Shown piece by piece: positions 9,763 through 19,953 of a DNA stretch of 64,000 nucleotides (the stretch's first letter is position 1; each line of letters starts with the position of its first letter). The position numbers and the translations under genes are program-made. Location of the stretch: contig NZ_BNCJ01000001.1 in NCBI RefSeq assembly GCF_014656415.1, forward strand, positions 289,771 to 353,770, read 5' to 3'. Origin of the DNA: Seohaeicola zhoushanensis (lineage in GTDB: Bacteria > Pseudomonadota > Alphaproteobacteria > Rhodobacterales > Rhodobacteraceae). The notes under the pieces were generated by a model. That model made no database searches, was not told the origin of the DNA, and saw only the letters and a list, made by a program, of their open reading frames with translations.

Positions 9763-10413
9763 TCAGCCCTGAGCGGCGAGCAGGTCCATCACCGTCACGG
9801 TATCGAAGCCGACGTGCTGGGTCATCAGCGCCTCGGCTTCGTCCGCCTTGCGTCCAGCGATGAGGTCGGCGAGCTGTCGGTGTTCGCTGGCGGAATGCGC
9901 AATGGCACCCGGGTGGCGGTAGGCGACGCGGTAGTAAGCGAGGAGCTTGCGTCCGTGGGTCTTGATCATCTCGAGCAGGTAGGGGTTGCCGCTGCTGGCG
10001 GCGACGGCGCCGTGAAAGCGCAGGTTCAGGCCGTAGTAGGCGTCCGGCCCGTCATCGCCATGCTTCGCCGCGTGGTTCTCGCAGGCGCGGGTGGCCGCTT
10101 CGATTTCGACGGCGTTGGATGGGGTCAGGCGCCGTGCGGCGAGACCGGCCGCCATGCCTTCGAGGCGGCGGTTGACCTCGAGTATCGAGAGGAATTCCTC
10201 GAGCGTCGGCTTGAACAGCACCGCCCCCTTGCGCGGCAGGCGCTGAATCAGCCCGGCGGTTTCGAGCTGGAGCAGGGCTTCGCGCACCGGCGTGCGCGAG
10301 ACGTTATGCGCCTTCATCAGCGCGGCTTCCTCGATGAGGTCGCCAGGGTTGAGACGGCCAACATCAATGCTGTCAAGGATCGCGCTCAGAACCTGTTCGG
10401 TCTGTCCGGCCAT
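9763..10413 (-). CDS. GntR family transcriptional regulator with FCD domain
   Basis: A 216-residue DNA-binding regulator of the FadR/FCD branch of GntR proteins. The N-terminal winged helix shows the signature VSRTPVREALLQLETAGLI at about residues 39-57. The C-terminal FCD ligand domain has the metal-site residues in NLRFHGAVAASSGN and in the two later His-containing helices (SEHRQLADLI and MTQHVGFD). The ATG at 10413 with a GGTGG element upstream was preferred over a GTG at 10443. It lies just upstream of the beta-oxidation operon on the same strand, so an acyl-CoA or organic acid ligand and local repression are likely but not shown. Confidence 0.88.
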   Translation of the reverse strand: MAGQTEQVLSAILDSIDVGRLNPGDLIEEAALMKAHNVSRTPVREALLQLETAGLIQRLPRKGAVLFKPTLEEFLSILEVNRRLEGMAAGLAARRLTPSNAVEIEAATRACENHAAKHGDDGPDAYYGLNLRFHGAVAASSGNPYLLEMIKTHGRKLLAYYRVAYRHPGAIAHSASEHRQLADLIAGRKADEAEALMTQHVGFDTVTVMDLLAAQG

Positions 10414-10631
10414 GCGTTTGGTCCACCCGTCGCCATGTGGCACGGCTTGGCGACGGCTGCGCGAAATGATCGCATCCGTGTCAGGCCCCCGCCCTGCCGG
10501 CGCAGAATAGCGTCAGTTGGAGCGTTGCAAAAGATGCAAGGCGGACATTCCGAGTTCGGGTCTGGTTATGCTGCACCGCAGCAACTACTTTCGTCCTCGA
10601 AAGACAACAACCGACTCATGGATGGTATCCA

Positions 10632-10850
10632 ATGGCTTACGTATCTACTTCCCCCGCACATGTCGGCGGCAACGCGGTTTCGCGTTTCTTCCACGGCTTC
10701 TTCGACCTGATGGTTCGCATCGCCGAAAACGACCCGCGCTTCAAGAAGCTCTCGGTTCTTGCTGCCATGACCGACGAAGACCTCGCCAAGCGCGGCCTGC
10801 GCCGTGACCAGATCGCCCGCGAAGTCCTGGGCGGCACCTACTACGTCTAA
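10632..10850 (+). CDS. DUF1127 family small protein
   Basis: A 72-residue basic protein ending in the DUF1127-type helix pattern (DEDLAKRGLRRDQIAREVLGG at about 48-68), known in Rhodobacterales and rhizobia for small proteins linked to RNA turnover and phosphate or carbon metabolism. The first 20 residues are uncharged and variable. It is transcribed divergently from the GntR gene with a 218-base gap and followed by a GC-rich hairpin. The exact function of this member is not known. Confidence 0.75.
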   Translation: MAYVSTSPAHVGGNAVSRFFHGFFDLMVRIAENDPRFKKLSVLAAMTDEDLAKRGLRRDQIAREVLGGTYYV

Positions 10851-10860
10851 TTGAAAACGA

Positions 10861-10881
10861 GGGGCGCAGCTGCCGCGCCCC
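10861..10881. terminator. GC-rich hairpin between convergent genes
   Basis: Arms GGGGCGC and GCGCCCC around a 7-base loop, 10 bases after the stop of the DUF1127 gene and 54 bases from the stop of the convergent cupin gene. It could end transcripts from both sides. No T-run follows. Confidence 0.5.
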
Positions 10882-10935
10882 CGGAGCCAGGCTGCAACGC
10901 CCGGCGCTCACGAGACTGCCGCGCCCCACGCCGCC

Positions 10936-11532
10936 TCAGGCGTTCGGCGCGGCCTCCATCTCGACCCCTTCCCCGACACCTTCGCCACGCCACAGCACGA
11001 GACAGACCACCGCGCTGTCCCGCGTCCATGTCTGATGCGGCTGGTTGGACATGTGGAGACGCGAGTCCCCGGCCCCCAGCAGCGCCGGCGCTTCGCCATC
11101 CACCTGGAATTCGGCCTCTCCCGCGATGATGTAATAAAGCTCTTCCGCCTCGTGCCAGTGGCGGCGGTAATGCATGTTCGGGCCCATGTAGAGCAGGTAG
11201 GCCGACATCTCGGGACTTTCGAAATGGCCTTCGGGGCCGACCAGTTCGACATAGGCGAAATTGTCGAGGAAATGCCGGCCGACCTGTTCCTCGGTGTAGC
11301 TGGATCGCCAGTTGCCGAAGGGCGCCAGCATCCGCGCCGCCGCGAAGAGTGCGGCGGATTCCGGTCCGGGCAGCAGGGCGCAGGCCCCCATCAGCTGAGC
11401 CACCGGGTTGGCCTGCACCTGCAGAGGCACGAAGCGTGGCTTGTCGGGGAGCAGCGCAAATTCCCGCAGCGCGGCCGCCGTGGCGAAGGTCTGGTAGAGC
11501 GCGGCCAGGGCCGCGTCGAAAGCCTGCTGCAT
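10936..11532 (-). CDS. DMSP lyase family cupin (DddQ/DddL-like)
   Basis: A 198-residue protein of the dimethylsulfoniopropionate lyase cupin family, whose active members cleave DMSP to acrylate and dimethyl sulfide using a bound metal. The C-terminal cupin contains H121, H125, H127, E131 and Y133 in a HWHEAEELYY context and H166 in NQPHQTW, matching the metal-binding and catalytic-Tyr layout of DddQ-type enzymes. The length is close to DddQ. The ATG at 11532 was chosen because upstream residues are unrelated to the family. It is divergent from pcaC with a 76-base gap. Whether DMSP is the true substrate cannot be told from sequence; the pairing with aromatic genes leaves room for another role. 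Confidence 0.7.
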   Translation of the reverse strand: MQQAFDAALAALYQTFATAAALREFALLPDKPRFVPLQVQANPVAQLMGACALLPGPESAALFAAARMLAPFGNWRSSYTEEQVGRHFLDNFAYVELVGPEGHFESPEMSAYLLYMGPNMHYRRHWHEAEELYYIIAGEAEFQVDGEAPALLGAGDSRLHMSNQPHQTWTRDSAVVCLVLWRGEGVGEGVEMEAAPNA

Positions 11533-11608
11533 GGTATCACCCTCGGCCCGAGTTGCGTCTGTCGCCGTTCCATCCCAATTTGCGGTGACATTCAGCACCG
11601 GAGGCGAC

Positions 11609-12004
11609 ATGACGACCGATATTTTCGACGAAAACCTCTTCCTGAAGGGCCTGGAACAGCGGCGCGGCACGCTGGGCGCGGAATACGTGGACAAGAACCT
11701 GGCCGCGGCCGATTCCTTTACGCGGCCATTCCAGGAAGCGATGACTGCCTGGTGCTGGGGTTTCGGCTGGGGCGACGACGTGATCGACCCCAAGACGCGC
11801 AGCATGATGAACCTCGCCATGATCGGCGCCCTGGGCAAGATGCACGAGTGGGAGCTGCACTGCCGGGGGGCGCTGAACAACGGGGTCAGCGTCGAGGAGA
11901 TCCGCGCGATCATCCATGTGGTGGCGATCTATTGCGGCGTTCCGCAGGGGCTCGAATGCTTCCGCGCCGCGCGCAAGGTGCTGGGCGAGGCCGGTCTGTT
12001 GTGA
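11609..12004 (+). CDS. pcaC: 4-carboxymuconolactone decarboxylase family protein (PcaC)
   Basis: A 131-residue protein of the carboxymuconolactone decarboxylase family, which in the protocatechuate branch of the beta-ketoadipate pathway converts 4-carboxymuconolactone to the enol-lactone. The frame from ATG 11609 (MTTDIFDENLF) has a GAGG ribosome site 4 bases upstream. The family pattern with EWELHCRGALNNGVSVEEI and the RAIIHVVAIYCG helix is clear, and the length fits PcaC. It lies 71 bases upstream of pobA, which makes protocatechuate, so a pathway assignment is reasonable. The other pca genes are not in this window. Confidence 0.82.
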   Translation: MTTDIFDENLFLKGLEQRRGTLGAEYVDKNLAAADSFTRPFQEAMTAWCWGFGWGDDVIDPKTRSMMNLAMIGALGKMHEWELHCRGALNNGVSVEEIRAIIHVVAIYCGVPQGLECFRAARKVLGEAGLL

Positions 12005-12016
12005 GCGGCACTGCGA

Positions 12017-12040
12017 AATGAGTTGACACCGCAACTCATT
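12017..12040 (+). promoter_or_regulatory. Perfect 9-bp inverted repeat at the pobA promoter
   Basis: Arms AATGAGTTG (12017-12025) and CAACTCATT (12032-12040) are separated by six bases. A consensus -35 hexamer TTGACA (12023-12028) sits inside it, with a weak -10 (ATGCAA) 17 bases downstream. The site lies 36 bases before the pobA start codon and is the best operator candidate for the MarR protein encoded at 13242-13742. Confidence 0.6.
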
Positions 12041-12042
12041 GA

Positions 12043-13742
<1,700 letters not shown>

Positions 13743-13748
13743 CCCCAG

Positions 13749-14420
13749 TTACGAGCGCAGAAGCAGCTTGTTAGAGCCTACTGCCTCGGCGATGCGGACG
13801 TAGTCCAACCGCGCGCCGGCGTGTTGCGAAGCCGACCGCAGCAGGATGGTTTCCGCCTCGGCCACGATCTTGGCCGCCTCGGCATTGGCGCGGCGCACCG
13901 TCTCGGGGCGAATGGCGCGCATCCGCTCGGTCGTCGCGCCGCCGGCCTTCAGACGAATCCGGTCCATGCTGTCGTCGAGGTTCGCGGCAACGATCTTGTC
14001 GAGCTTGCGCACGGTGTCGCTGAGGACCTTGTGGACATCGGAATATTTGCCGCCCTGGGGGGTGACGGAGATGGCCTGGCGCAGGTGCACGATCAGACAG
14101 TCGATGGCGTATTCGTCGGGCAGCTTCCCGCAGACCTGGGCACTGCGGTTCAGCACACCCGCGACCTGCACCGGCACCGGGATCGACAGCGCTTCGGTCT
14201 CGCTCACCGGCAAGCCGGCCGCATCGTATCCCCCAACGCCCGAATCCGCACCACCGCCCACCGAGTCTCCACCGCGGCCATTGGTGCTCTGCCCGATGAG
14301 GCGGTCACTGCCGCCGCCGGCAAGGAGCTGCGCCCCGTCGTGCGACGGAGCACCCGAACTTAGCAAAGCTGTCGAGGACAAGGCGGAAAGTCCGATCAGG
14401 ACCAGGTGAAGGCGGGCCAT
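13749..14420 (-). CDS. Secreted hypothetical protein at the T6SS border
   Basis: A 223-residue protein starting at ATG 14420 with a signal peptide (MARLHLVLIGLSALSSTALL). A Gly/Asp/Ser-rich stretch follows at about residues 25-70, then a helical region with two Cys (QVCGKLPDEYAIDC) near residues 95-108 that could form a disulfide, and a C-terminal alanine-rich helix. I do not recognise a family. It is divergent from the first caspase gene and marks the left edge of the T6SS island. Periplasmic location is inferred from the signal peptide. Confidence 0.6.
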   Translation of the reverse strand: MARLHLVLIGLSALSSTALLSSGAPSHDGAQLLAGGGSDRLIGQSTNGRGGDSVGGGADSGVGGYDAAGLPVSETEALSIPVPVQVAGVLNRSAQVCGKLPDEYAIDCLIVHLRQAISVTPQGGKYSDVHKVLSDTVRKLDKIVAANLDDSMDRIRLKAGGATTERMRAIRPETVRRANAEAAKIVAEAETILLRSASQHAGARLDYVRIAEAVGSNKLLLRS

Positions 14421-14620
14421 ATGGGCAACCTCGCAACAAGGAAAACAATCTTTACTGAAACGAGGGGACCCTAGCATGAAACACGCCGGATCACAATCTC
14501 AGGAGGATTGGATGCAGGGTCGGCGATCTTCGTCAAGGCAGGAATTCCGGTGTTTTGTTTCGCTTGGGTCGGCGCTAGAGTGGTGGCCGTTAAGAAAAGT
14601 ATTTTGCGAGCAGGACCAAC

Positions 14621-16123
14621 ATGATGAGTCTGGCGATCAGGATCGTCGCCGCCTGGATCCTCTGTCTGAACGCGACCCTGGCAAGCGCTGCTCCCGACCG
14701 GGTGGCCTTGGTGCTGGGCAACGGCGCCTATCAGACCATCGAACCGCTCAGCAACACCCGAAACGATGCGCAGGCGATGGCGAACACGCTGTCGAGCATC
14801 GGTTTTGACGTAACGCTGGCGTTGGACGCCACCTCCACCCAGACCTTCGAACTGCTCGACGAATTCGCCTTCCGGGCCGAGACCGCCGATCTCGCCCTGA
14901 TCTACTACGCGGGTCACGGGGTCGAGGTGCAGGGCGAGAACTTCCTGATCCCGGTCGACGCCAACGTGGCCTCGAACCGCGACGTGCAGCGGCAGTCGGT
15001 GTCGCTGAAACAACTGCTCTCGGCGGTGGAACGCGCCCGCAAGATGCGGGTGGTGATCCTCGACTCCTGCCGCAACAACCCGCTGGGCGACCTGATCGAC
15101 CTGAATGACACCGATACCAAGCTGCAACCGACCGAGGATGCGACGCGCGGTGTGGGTGGGCTTGCGCCCGCTGACCCCGACCGCGGCACGCTGGTGGCCT
15201 TCGCCGCCAAGGACGGACAGGTCGCGCTGGACGGTTCGGGCGACAACAGCCCCTATGCCATGGCGCTGATGGAGAAGATGGTGGTGCCGGGGCTGGAGAT
15301 CAGCCTGATGTTCCGCCAGGTGCGCGACCGCGTGCTGGAGATCACCCACAACCTGCAGGAGCCGCATACCTATGGCTCGCTCTCGGGTGTGCCCTTCTAC
15401 ATGGCCGGGCCGGCCAAGGGGCAGGCCGATGTCGACAACGGCGATGCGCTGAGCGCCTGGACCAAGATCAAGCCGGACCAGGAGCAGCAGCTTCTGGCCT
15501 TGGCCGAATTGGGCGACACCCGGTCGATGCTGGGCCTGGCCTATATGCGGCTGAACCCGAACGAAGGGCGCTTCAACCCGAAAGAAGCTGTCTCTTTCCT
15601 GGAACGCGCCGCCAAGGCGGGGTCGCCCGAGGCGCAGTTCGAGCTGGCCAAGCTTTACGAGCGCGGCACCGGGGTGGAGCGCGACGAGGCGCGGGCGCTG
15701 GAGCTCTACCAGGAAGCGGCGGACCAGGACTTTGCCGATGCGATCAACGACCTGGGCTTCCTGCACTACCAGGGCGGCCTTGGCCTGCCGGCCGACCCGA
15801 AACGCGCGCTGGAATACTTCGAGCGCGCCGCCGACCTGCGCCACCCGCAGGCGCAGTTCAACTTCGCGGCGCTGATCGATGACGGGCTGATCCCGACCAA
15901 GGGGCCGGAGGATGCCGCCGGCTATCTCTACGAGGCGCTGCGGTCGGGCAGCTCCGACGTGCTGAACCTGCTGAGCGAGCGGCCCAACATGTTCACCCGC
16001 CAGACCCGTCGCGCCCTGCAGGGCAAGCTGAAGGAGCATGGCTTCTATGCCGGCGGCCTTGATGGCGAGTTCGGCGCCGGCACTAAGAAATCGATCCGGC
16101 TGGCCTATGGCCTCAGCGAGTAA
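14621..16123 (+). CDS. Caspase-like (C14) protein with Sel1 repeats
   Basis: A 500-residue secreted protein. After a signal peptide (about 1-23) comes a caspase-like domain (about 25-260) with the catalytic pair visible as H99 in YYAGHGVE and C150 in ILDSCRNNP. From about residue 285 several Sel1-type repeats follow, for example FELAKLYERGTGVERDEARAL, each about 36 residues. The last 45 residues (TRRALQGKLKEHGFYAGGLDG) resemble a peptidoglycan-binding helical repeat. The catalytic dyad is intact, so protease activity after Arg/Lys or similar is possible. Location would be periplasmic. It stands in the left flank of the T6SS island and has a counterpart in the right flank. Confidence 0.85.
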   Translation: MMSLAIRIVAAWILCLNATLASAAPDRVALVLGNGAYQTIEPLSNTRNDAQAMANTLSSIGFDVTLALDATSTQTFELLDEFAFRAETADLALIYYAGHGVEVQGENFLIPVDANVASNRDVQRQSVSLKQLLSAVERARKMRVVILDSCRNNPLGDLIDLNDTDTKLQPTEDATRGVGGLAPADPDRGTLVAFAAKDGQVALDGSGDNSPYAMALMEKMVVPGLEISLMFRQVRDRVLEITHNLQEPHTYGSLSGVPFYMAGPAKGQADVDNGDALSAWTKIKPDQEQQLLALAELGDTRSMLGLAYMRLNPNEGRFNPKEAVSFLERAAKAGSPEAQFELAKLYERGTGVERDEARALELYQEAADQDFADAINDLGFLHYQGGLGLPADPKRALEYFERAADLRHPQAQFNFAALIDDGLIPTKGPEDAAGYLYEALRSGSSDVLNLLSERPNMFTRQTRRALQGKLKEHGFYAGGLDGEFGAGTKKSIRLAYGLSE

Positions 16124-16126
16124 GTG

Positions 16127-16999
16127 CTAGAGCTGGCCGTCGGCCAGCCATTCGTCGAGCTGCTTGCGGCTGATCTCGAAATGCATCGAGTCCTCGCGGT
16201 TGAAGCCGGCGCCCCAGACCCAGCCTTCCTGATGGAAGAAATCGGCGAGGATGGTCAGGCCCAACTGCGTCTTGCCGTCGGTGAAGAGGTCGAGTTGGCC
16301 GTCGATGTTGAGATCGACCGCCAGCCCGTAGCTATGGGTCGAGAGCCGGTCCTGGGTGCCCCGGATCCGACGCACGCAGAGCGAACCCGAGGTGTTGATG
16401 CGGGCGTATAGGTCTGGGTCGGCGCGTTCGACATTGGCAAAGACGCGGCGCAGGGACTCGACCGCCGGCATCAGCATACGCACCTTGATCGGGCCAACCT
16501 CTTCCAGCACCAGCTTGGCCTTGAGCGCCTCGTTGGTCATAGCCTCGCAGGTGTCGCTCAGCACTTCGCGCGGGCGGCCGAGCTTTTCTTCGAGGTAGTT
16601 GGGCGAGGCCACTTCCAACCCCTTGTTCACATCGGTGCGGTTGGCGATCAGCACGACCTGGGCATAGGAATTCAGGATGTCGTTCGGCCCGGTGCCGCGC
16701 AGGATGGCATCTTCCTCGTCCTGGTTGGGCTCGTAGGGTCCGCCGCCGGTAATACCGCGCGGGATCTGCGCGACCTCGGTCTGCAACTGGACGAAGCGCT
16801 CTTGCAGATCCTCGATCTGCTGGCGCAGCTGTTCGATCTCGATCCGCGCGCCCGAGTCGAGCGCCGGCCCACCGGCCTCGTCTTCCTGCTGCAGCACGAC
16901 GCTAAGCAGCACCCAGATGATCGGCACGAGAATGATGGCGATAGCGAGGATGATCGCCGCCGGAACGAAACGCATGAACTGGTCTTCCGGAGCACTCAT
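16127..16999 (-). CDS. Membrane-anchored M15-type D-Ala-D-Ala carboxypeptidase-like protein
   Basis: A 290-residue protein from ATG 16999. It has one membrane segment (about 11-36), a coiled coil (about 50-80), and a C-terminal M15/VanY-type peptidase domain. The zinc motif STHSYGLAVD (H222, D229) and the third ligand H273 in EDSMHFE are present, so it should be an active metallopeptidase on peptidoglycan stem peptides in the periplasm. It converges on the caspase gene with a 3-base gap and is divergent from the OmpA gene. A role in opening the cell wall for the T6SS is an inference from context. Confidence 0.82.
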   Translation of the reverse strand: MSAPEDQFMRFVPAAIILAIAIILVPIIWVLLSVVLQQEDEAGGPALDSGARIEIEQLRQQIEDLQERFVQLQTEVAQIPRGITGGGPYEPNQDEEDAILRGTGPNDILNSYAQVVLIANRTDVNKGLEVASPNYLEEKLGRPREVLSDTCEAMTNEALKAKLVLEEVGPIKVRMLMPAVESLRRVFANVERADPDLYARINTSGSLCVRRIRGTQDRLSTHSYGLAVDLNIDGQLDLFTDGKTQLGLTILADFFHQEGWVWGAGFNREDSMHFEISRKQLDEWLADGQL

Positions 17000-17149
17000 C
17001 GTTCTTTGCCCTGCCACATTTTGTTCGAAATTTCGCTTTTTTTCCACCAACGTGACCAAGTTCACTGATCTAATAGACCGTTGTGGGATACCCCTTCACG
17101 GTATAAAGTCATTACGTAACCCAAACGGCTACAAAAGGGAAAGCGAACC

Positions 17150-17722
17150 ATGGTCCGTTTTAGCAACCTTCTCGCAATTTCTCTGATTTCCGGCATTGCC
17201 CTCGGACTGCCCGCGGCCACCATGGCCCAGTCGAGCACCGAAATGACCGCAGAACAGATCACCGAAAAGCTGCAGAAGCAGAAAACCCGCGGTCTTGTCA
17301 TCGTGCCGACCGGCCAGCAGGCCACCAGCACCGACAGCACCAGCGTCGCCGCCGCCGCGCCGGCCTCGTACAACGAGGTTGCACGCGAGGATCAGGTCAA
17401 CGTGCAGATCTCCTTCGACTTCGACAGCGCCTCGCTGCGCGCCGATCAGAAGCCGAAGCTGGCCGCGCTGTGCCAGGCGATGAAGTCGGTCGATGCGGCT
17501 CTGTACCAGATCATCGGTCACACCGACAGCTCGGGTTCGGCCGCCTACAACCAGCGTCTCTCGCTGCTGCGGGCGCAGGAAGTGAAGCGCCACATGGTCA
17601 GCGAATGCGGCATCCCCGAGAACCGGCTCGAAGCGGTCGGCCTGGGTGAATCCGCACCGTTCGATCAGGCCGATCCCAAGGCCGACGTGAACCGCCGCGT
17701 CGAGTTCCAGGCACTGGGATAA
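17150..17722 (+). CDS. OmpA family protein
   Basis: A 190-residue periplasmic or outer-membrane protein with a signal peptide (about 1-26) and a C-terminal OmpA-like peptidoglycan-binding domain (about 83-190). The motif IIGHTDSSGSAAYNQRLSLLRAQ and the later DVNRRVEF segment contain the Asp and Arg that bind diaminopimelate. There is no N-terminal beta-barrel. It lies 45 bases upstream of the T6SS kinase gene on the same strand, so it probably shares its transcript and acts with the secretion machine. Confidence 0.86.
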   Translation: MVRFSNLLAISLISGIALGLPAATMAQSSTEMTAEQITEKLQKQKTRGLVIVPTGQQATSTDSTSVAAAAPASYNEVAREDQVNVQISFDFDSASLRADQKPKLAALCQAMKSVDAALYQIIGHTDSSGSAAYNQRLSLLRAQEVKRHMVSECGIPENRLEAVGLGESAPFDQADPKADVNRRVEFQALG

Positions 17723-17767
17723 GCACTCTGAAAGCCTTGGCAAGCAACAATCGGTGGAGCCGTCGTC

Positions 17768-19948
17768 ATGGTTGAATCGCGTCCCGGAGATGCCTTTCAA
17801 CCTGGCGAACTGCTGAACAACACCTACCGGATCGAGGCCCTGCTGGGGCGTGGCGGCACCTCTGACGTCTACAAGGCGCGCTCGGAGATTTCCGGGCGCT
17901 TGATGGCATTGAAGGTGTTGAAATCCGAATTCACCGGGAATGACGATTACCTCGTGCTGCTGACGCGCGAGGAGGAGATCCGCGATATCCGCCATGACGC
18001 GGTGGTTCGCTACTCGGAATGCTCGCGCACGCAGAGCGGGCAGGTCTACCTGCTGATGGATTATGTCGAGGGGCCCGGCCTCGACAAGCGGCTGAAGCAG
18101 GGGCCGATGCCGGCGGACGAACTGCTGACCGTCGCGCGGCGGGTGACCGAGGGGCTGAACGCGGCGCACAAGCGCAACATCGTTCACCGCGACCTGTCGC
18201 CGGATAACATCATCCTCAAGGGCGGCGATCCGGCGCAGGCGGTGATCATCGACTTCGGCATCGCCAAGGATACCAATCCCGGCGCCGAGACGATCGTCGG
18301 CAACGAGTTCGCCGGGAAATACGCCTATGCCGCGCCGGAACAGCTGAGCGGGCAGACCGACCCGCGCACCGACATCTATTCGCTGGGCGCGCTGCTGCTG
18401 GCCAACTTCCGCGGCAGGCCGCCGGACGTGGGCCGCAACCCGATGGAAGTGGTGCAGAAGAAGAGCGAGCCGCTCGACACCTCGGGCGTTCCCGAGCCCC
18501 TGAAGGCGCTGCTCGACAAGATGACCGCGCCGGACCCGAACGACCGCTTTCAGAGCGCGGCCGAGGTGCTGGCCTTCCTCGACAACCCGTCCACCGGGGC
18601 AGACAGCGACGCCACGGTGGTTGTGCCGGTGGCGCGGGCGCGCAACGAGACGGCCACCGTGCCCCCTGCCCGCCGGACCGAGCCGCCGAAGGAGCCTGCC
18701 AAACCCGCTCCGCCGGAGCCGCCAACGCGGAAGAAATCGGGGGCCGGGCTGATCGTTGGCCTGCTCTTGCTGCTGGTCGCCGCGGCGGGCGGAGGGGCCT
18801 GGTTCACCGGCGCGCTGGACGGCGTGATCGGGGACAACCGACCGCTGGCCGATCCCTATACCCTGCTGATCGCCCGCCCCGAGGGTGGCGCCCCCAGCGC
18901 CGTCGGCAATGTGCCGAACGAAGCGATGATGCAGGCGCTGACCAAGCTGATGCAGGAGCGTGCCGGACAGGCGCAGTTGACCCTGGCGCGCGGCGATATT
19001 GCCGGAACCTGGGCCGATGACGTGCTCGAGACCATCAAGCAGATCGACGACCTGCCCGAGTGGCGGCTGACGATCAGCGGCAACCGGGGCCATGTTACTG
19101 GCAAGACCACGGATGAGGCGGTGCACAAGCGGCTGATGGCGGCCCTGGGCAACGACCTGCCGGGCGCGCTGGATGGCAACGCCGACATCGCCTACCAGCC
19201 GCTGTTCCTGCCTGTCTCCGAGGTGACCGGCGTGCTGGCCAAGCTTGCCGATTGCGGCCCACTAGAAACGCCGGGCGCGCCGAATGTGGGATACGGGCCC
19301 GACAGCAAGATCACCGTCACGGGCCGGGTGGCCGGTACCGCGACGCGGGTCAAGCTGTTCGACGGGCTGAGCGCCGTGGCCAATGGCCGGCAGGTGGTAC
19401 TGGACGTCGAGGTGCTGAACGAGACGCTCTGCCTGATCGAGAGCCACCTGCCCAAGGCACCGTCAAGCGGCATCGACATCGCCTTTACCGTTGGCGACCG
19501 GAACGAGCCGAACCCATCGGGCCGCTTCTTCGTGGGCGAGAACCCGGTGATCGACGTGGTTCTGCCCGCCGATGTGACCGATGGCTATCTCACCGTCTCG
19601 GTGATCGACGTGTCGGGCAACGTGCTGCACATGCTGCCGATCCTGAGCCAGCTCGACAACTCGGTGACCGCTTTGCGCGACGGGCGGACCGGGCAGGTAC
19701 GCGTGCGCGTGGCCTTCCCGCTGTCCGAGGCCGCTGGCACCGGCAAGCTCGCCTTCCGGGTCGATGACAGCACGCTTGGCAAGAGCAAGGTGATTGCGAT
19801 CCACTCGACCGCGCCGCTGTTCGAGGGCCAGCTGCCGAGTTCGGAATCGGCCAAGAGCTATGCCGAGGCGCTGCAGAAATTCGCCACCCAGAACGAAGCG
19901 GTGATCCAGTCGATCGACAGCCGGATCCTGACGACTGCAAAGCCCTGA
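17768..19948 (+). CDS. ppkA: T6SS-linked Ser/Thr protein kinase (PpkA type)
   Basis: A 726-residue membrane kinase. The N-terminal Hanks kinase domain (about 20-272) has the glycine loop GRGGTSDVYKA, K49, HRDLSPDN (140-147) and DFG (162-164). A Pro-rich juxtamembrane part with Thr-Val motifs (280-322) follows, then one membrane segment (about 324-348) and a large periplasmic sensor region. The last about 170 residues, with GRFFVGENPVIDV, resemble DUF4384. In related systems PpkA phosphorylates Fha/TagH or TssL to switch T6SS on, and PppA reverses this. It converges on pppA across a cluster of palindromes. Confidence 0.9.
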   Translation: MVESRPGDAFQPGELLNNTYRIEALLGRGGTSDVYKARSEISGRLMALKVLKSEFTGNDDYLVLLTREEEIRDIRHDAVVRYSECSRTQSGQVYLLMDYVEGPGLDKRLKQGPMPADELLTVARRVTEGLNAAHKRNIVHRDLSPDNIILKGGDPAQAVIIDFGIAKDTNPGAETIVGNEFAGKYAYAAPEQLSGQTDPRTDIYSLGALLLANFRGRPPDVGRNPMEVVQKKSEPLDTSGVPEPLKALLDKMTAPDPNDRFQSAAEVLAFLDNPSTGADSDATVVVPVARARNETATVPPARRTEPPKEPAKPAPPEPPTRKKSGAGLIVGLLLLLVAAAGGGAWFTGALDGVIGDNRPLADPYTLLIARPEGGAPSAVGNVPNEAMMQALTKLMQERAGQAQLTLARGDIAGTWADDVLETIKQIDDLPEWRLTISGNRGHVTGKTTDEAVHKRLMAALGNDLPGALDGNADIAYQPLFLPVSEVTGVLAKLADCGPLETPGAPNVGYGPDSKITVTGRVAGTATRVKLFDGLSAVANGRQVVLDVEVLNETLCLIESHLPKAPSSGIDIAFTVGDRNEPNPSGRFFVGENPVIDVVLPADVTDGYLTVSVIDVSGNVLHMLPILSQLDNSVTALRDGRTGQVRVRVAFPLSEAAGTGKLAFRVDDSTLGKSKVIAIHSTAPLFEGQLPSSESAKSYAEALQKFATQNEAVIQSIDSRILTTAKP

Positions 19949-19953
19949 GGAGG

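Noticed and set aside
17129-19126. A 665-codon open frame antisense to the kinase gene
   Set aside because: It overlaps the kinase domain and OmpA gene in a shadow frame and is rich in Arg, His and Gly without any motif.
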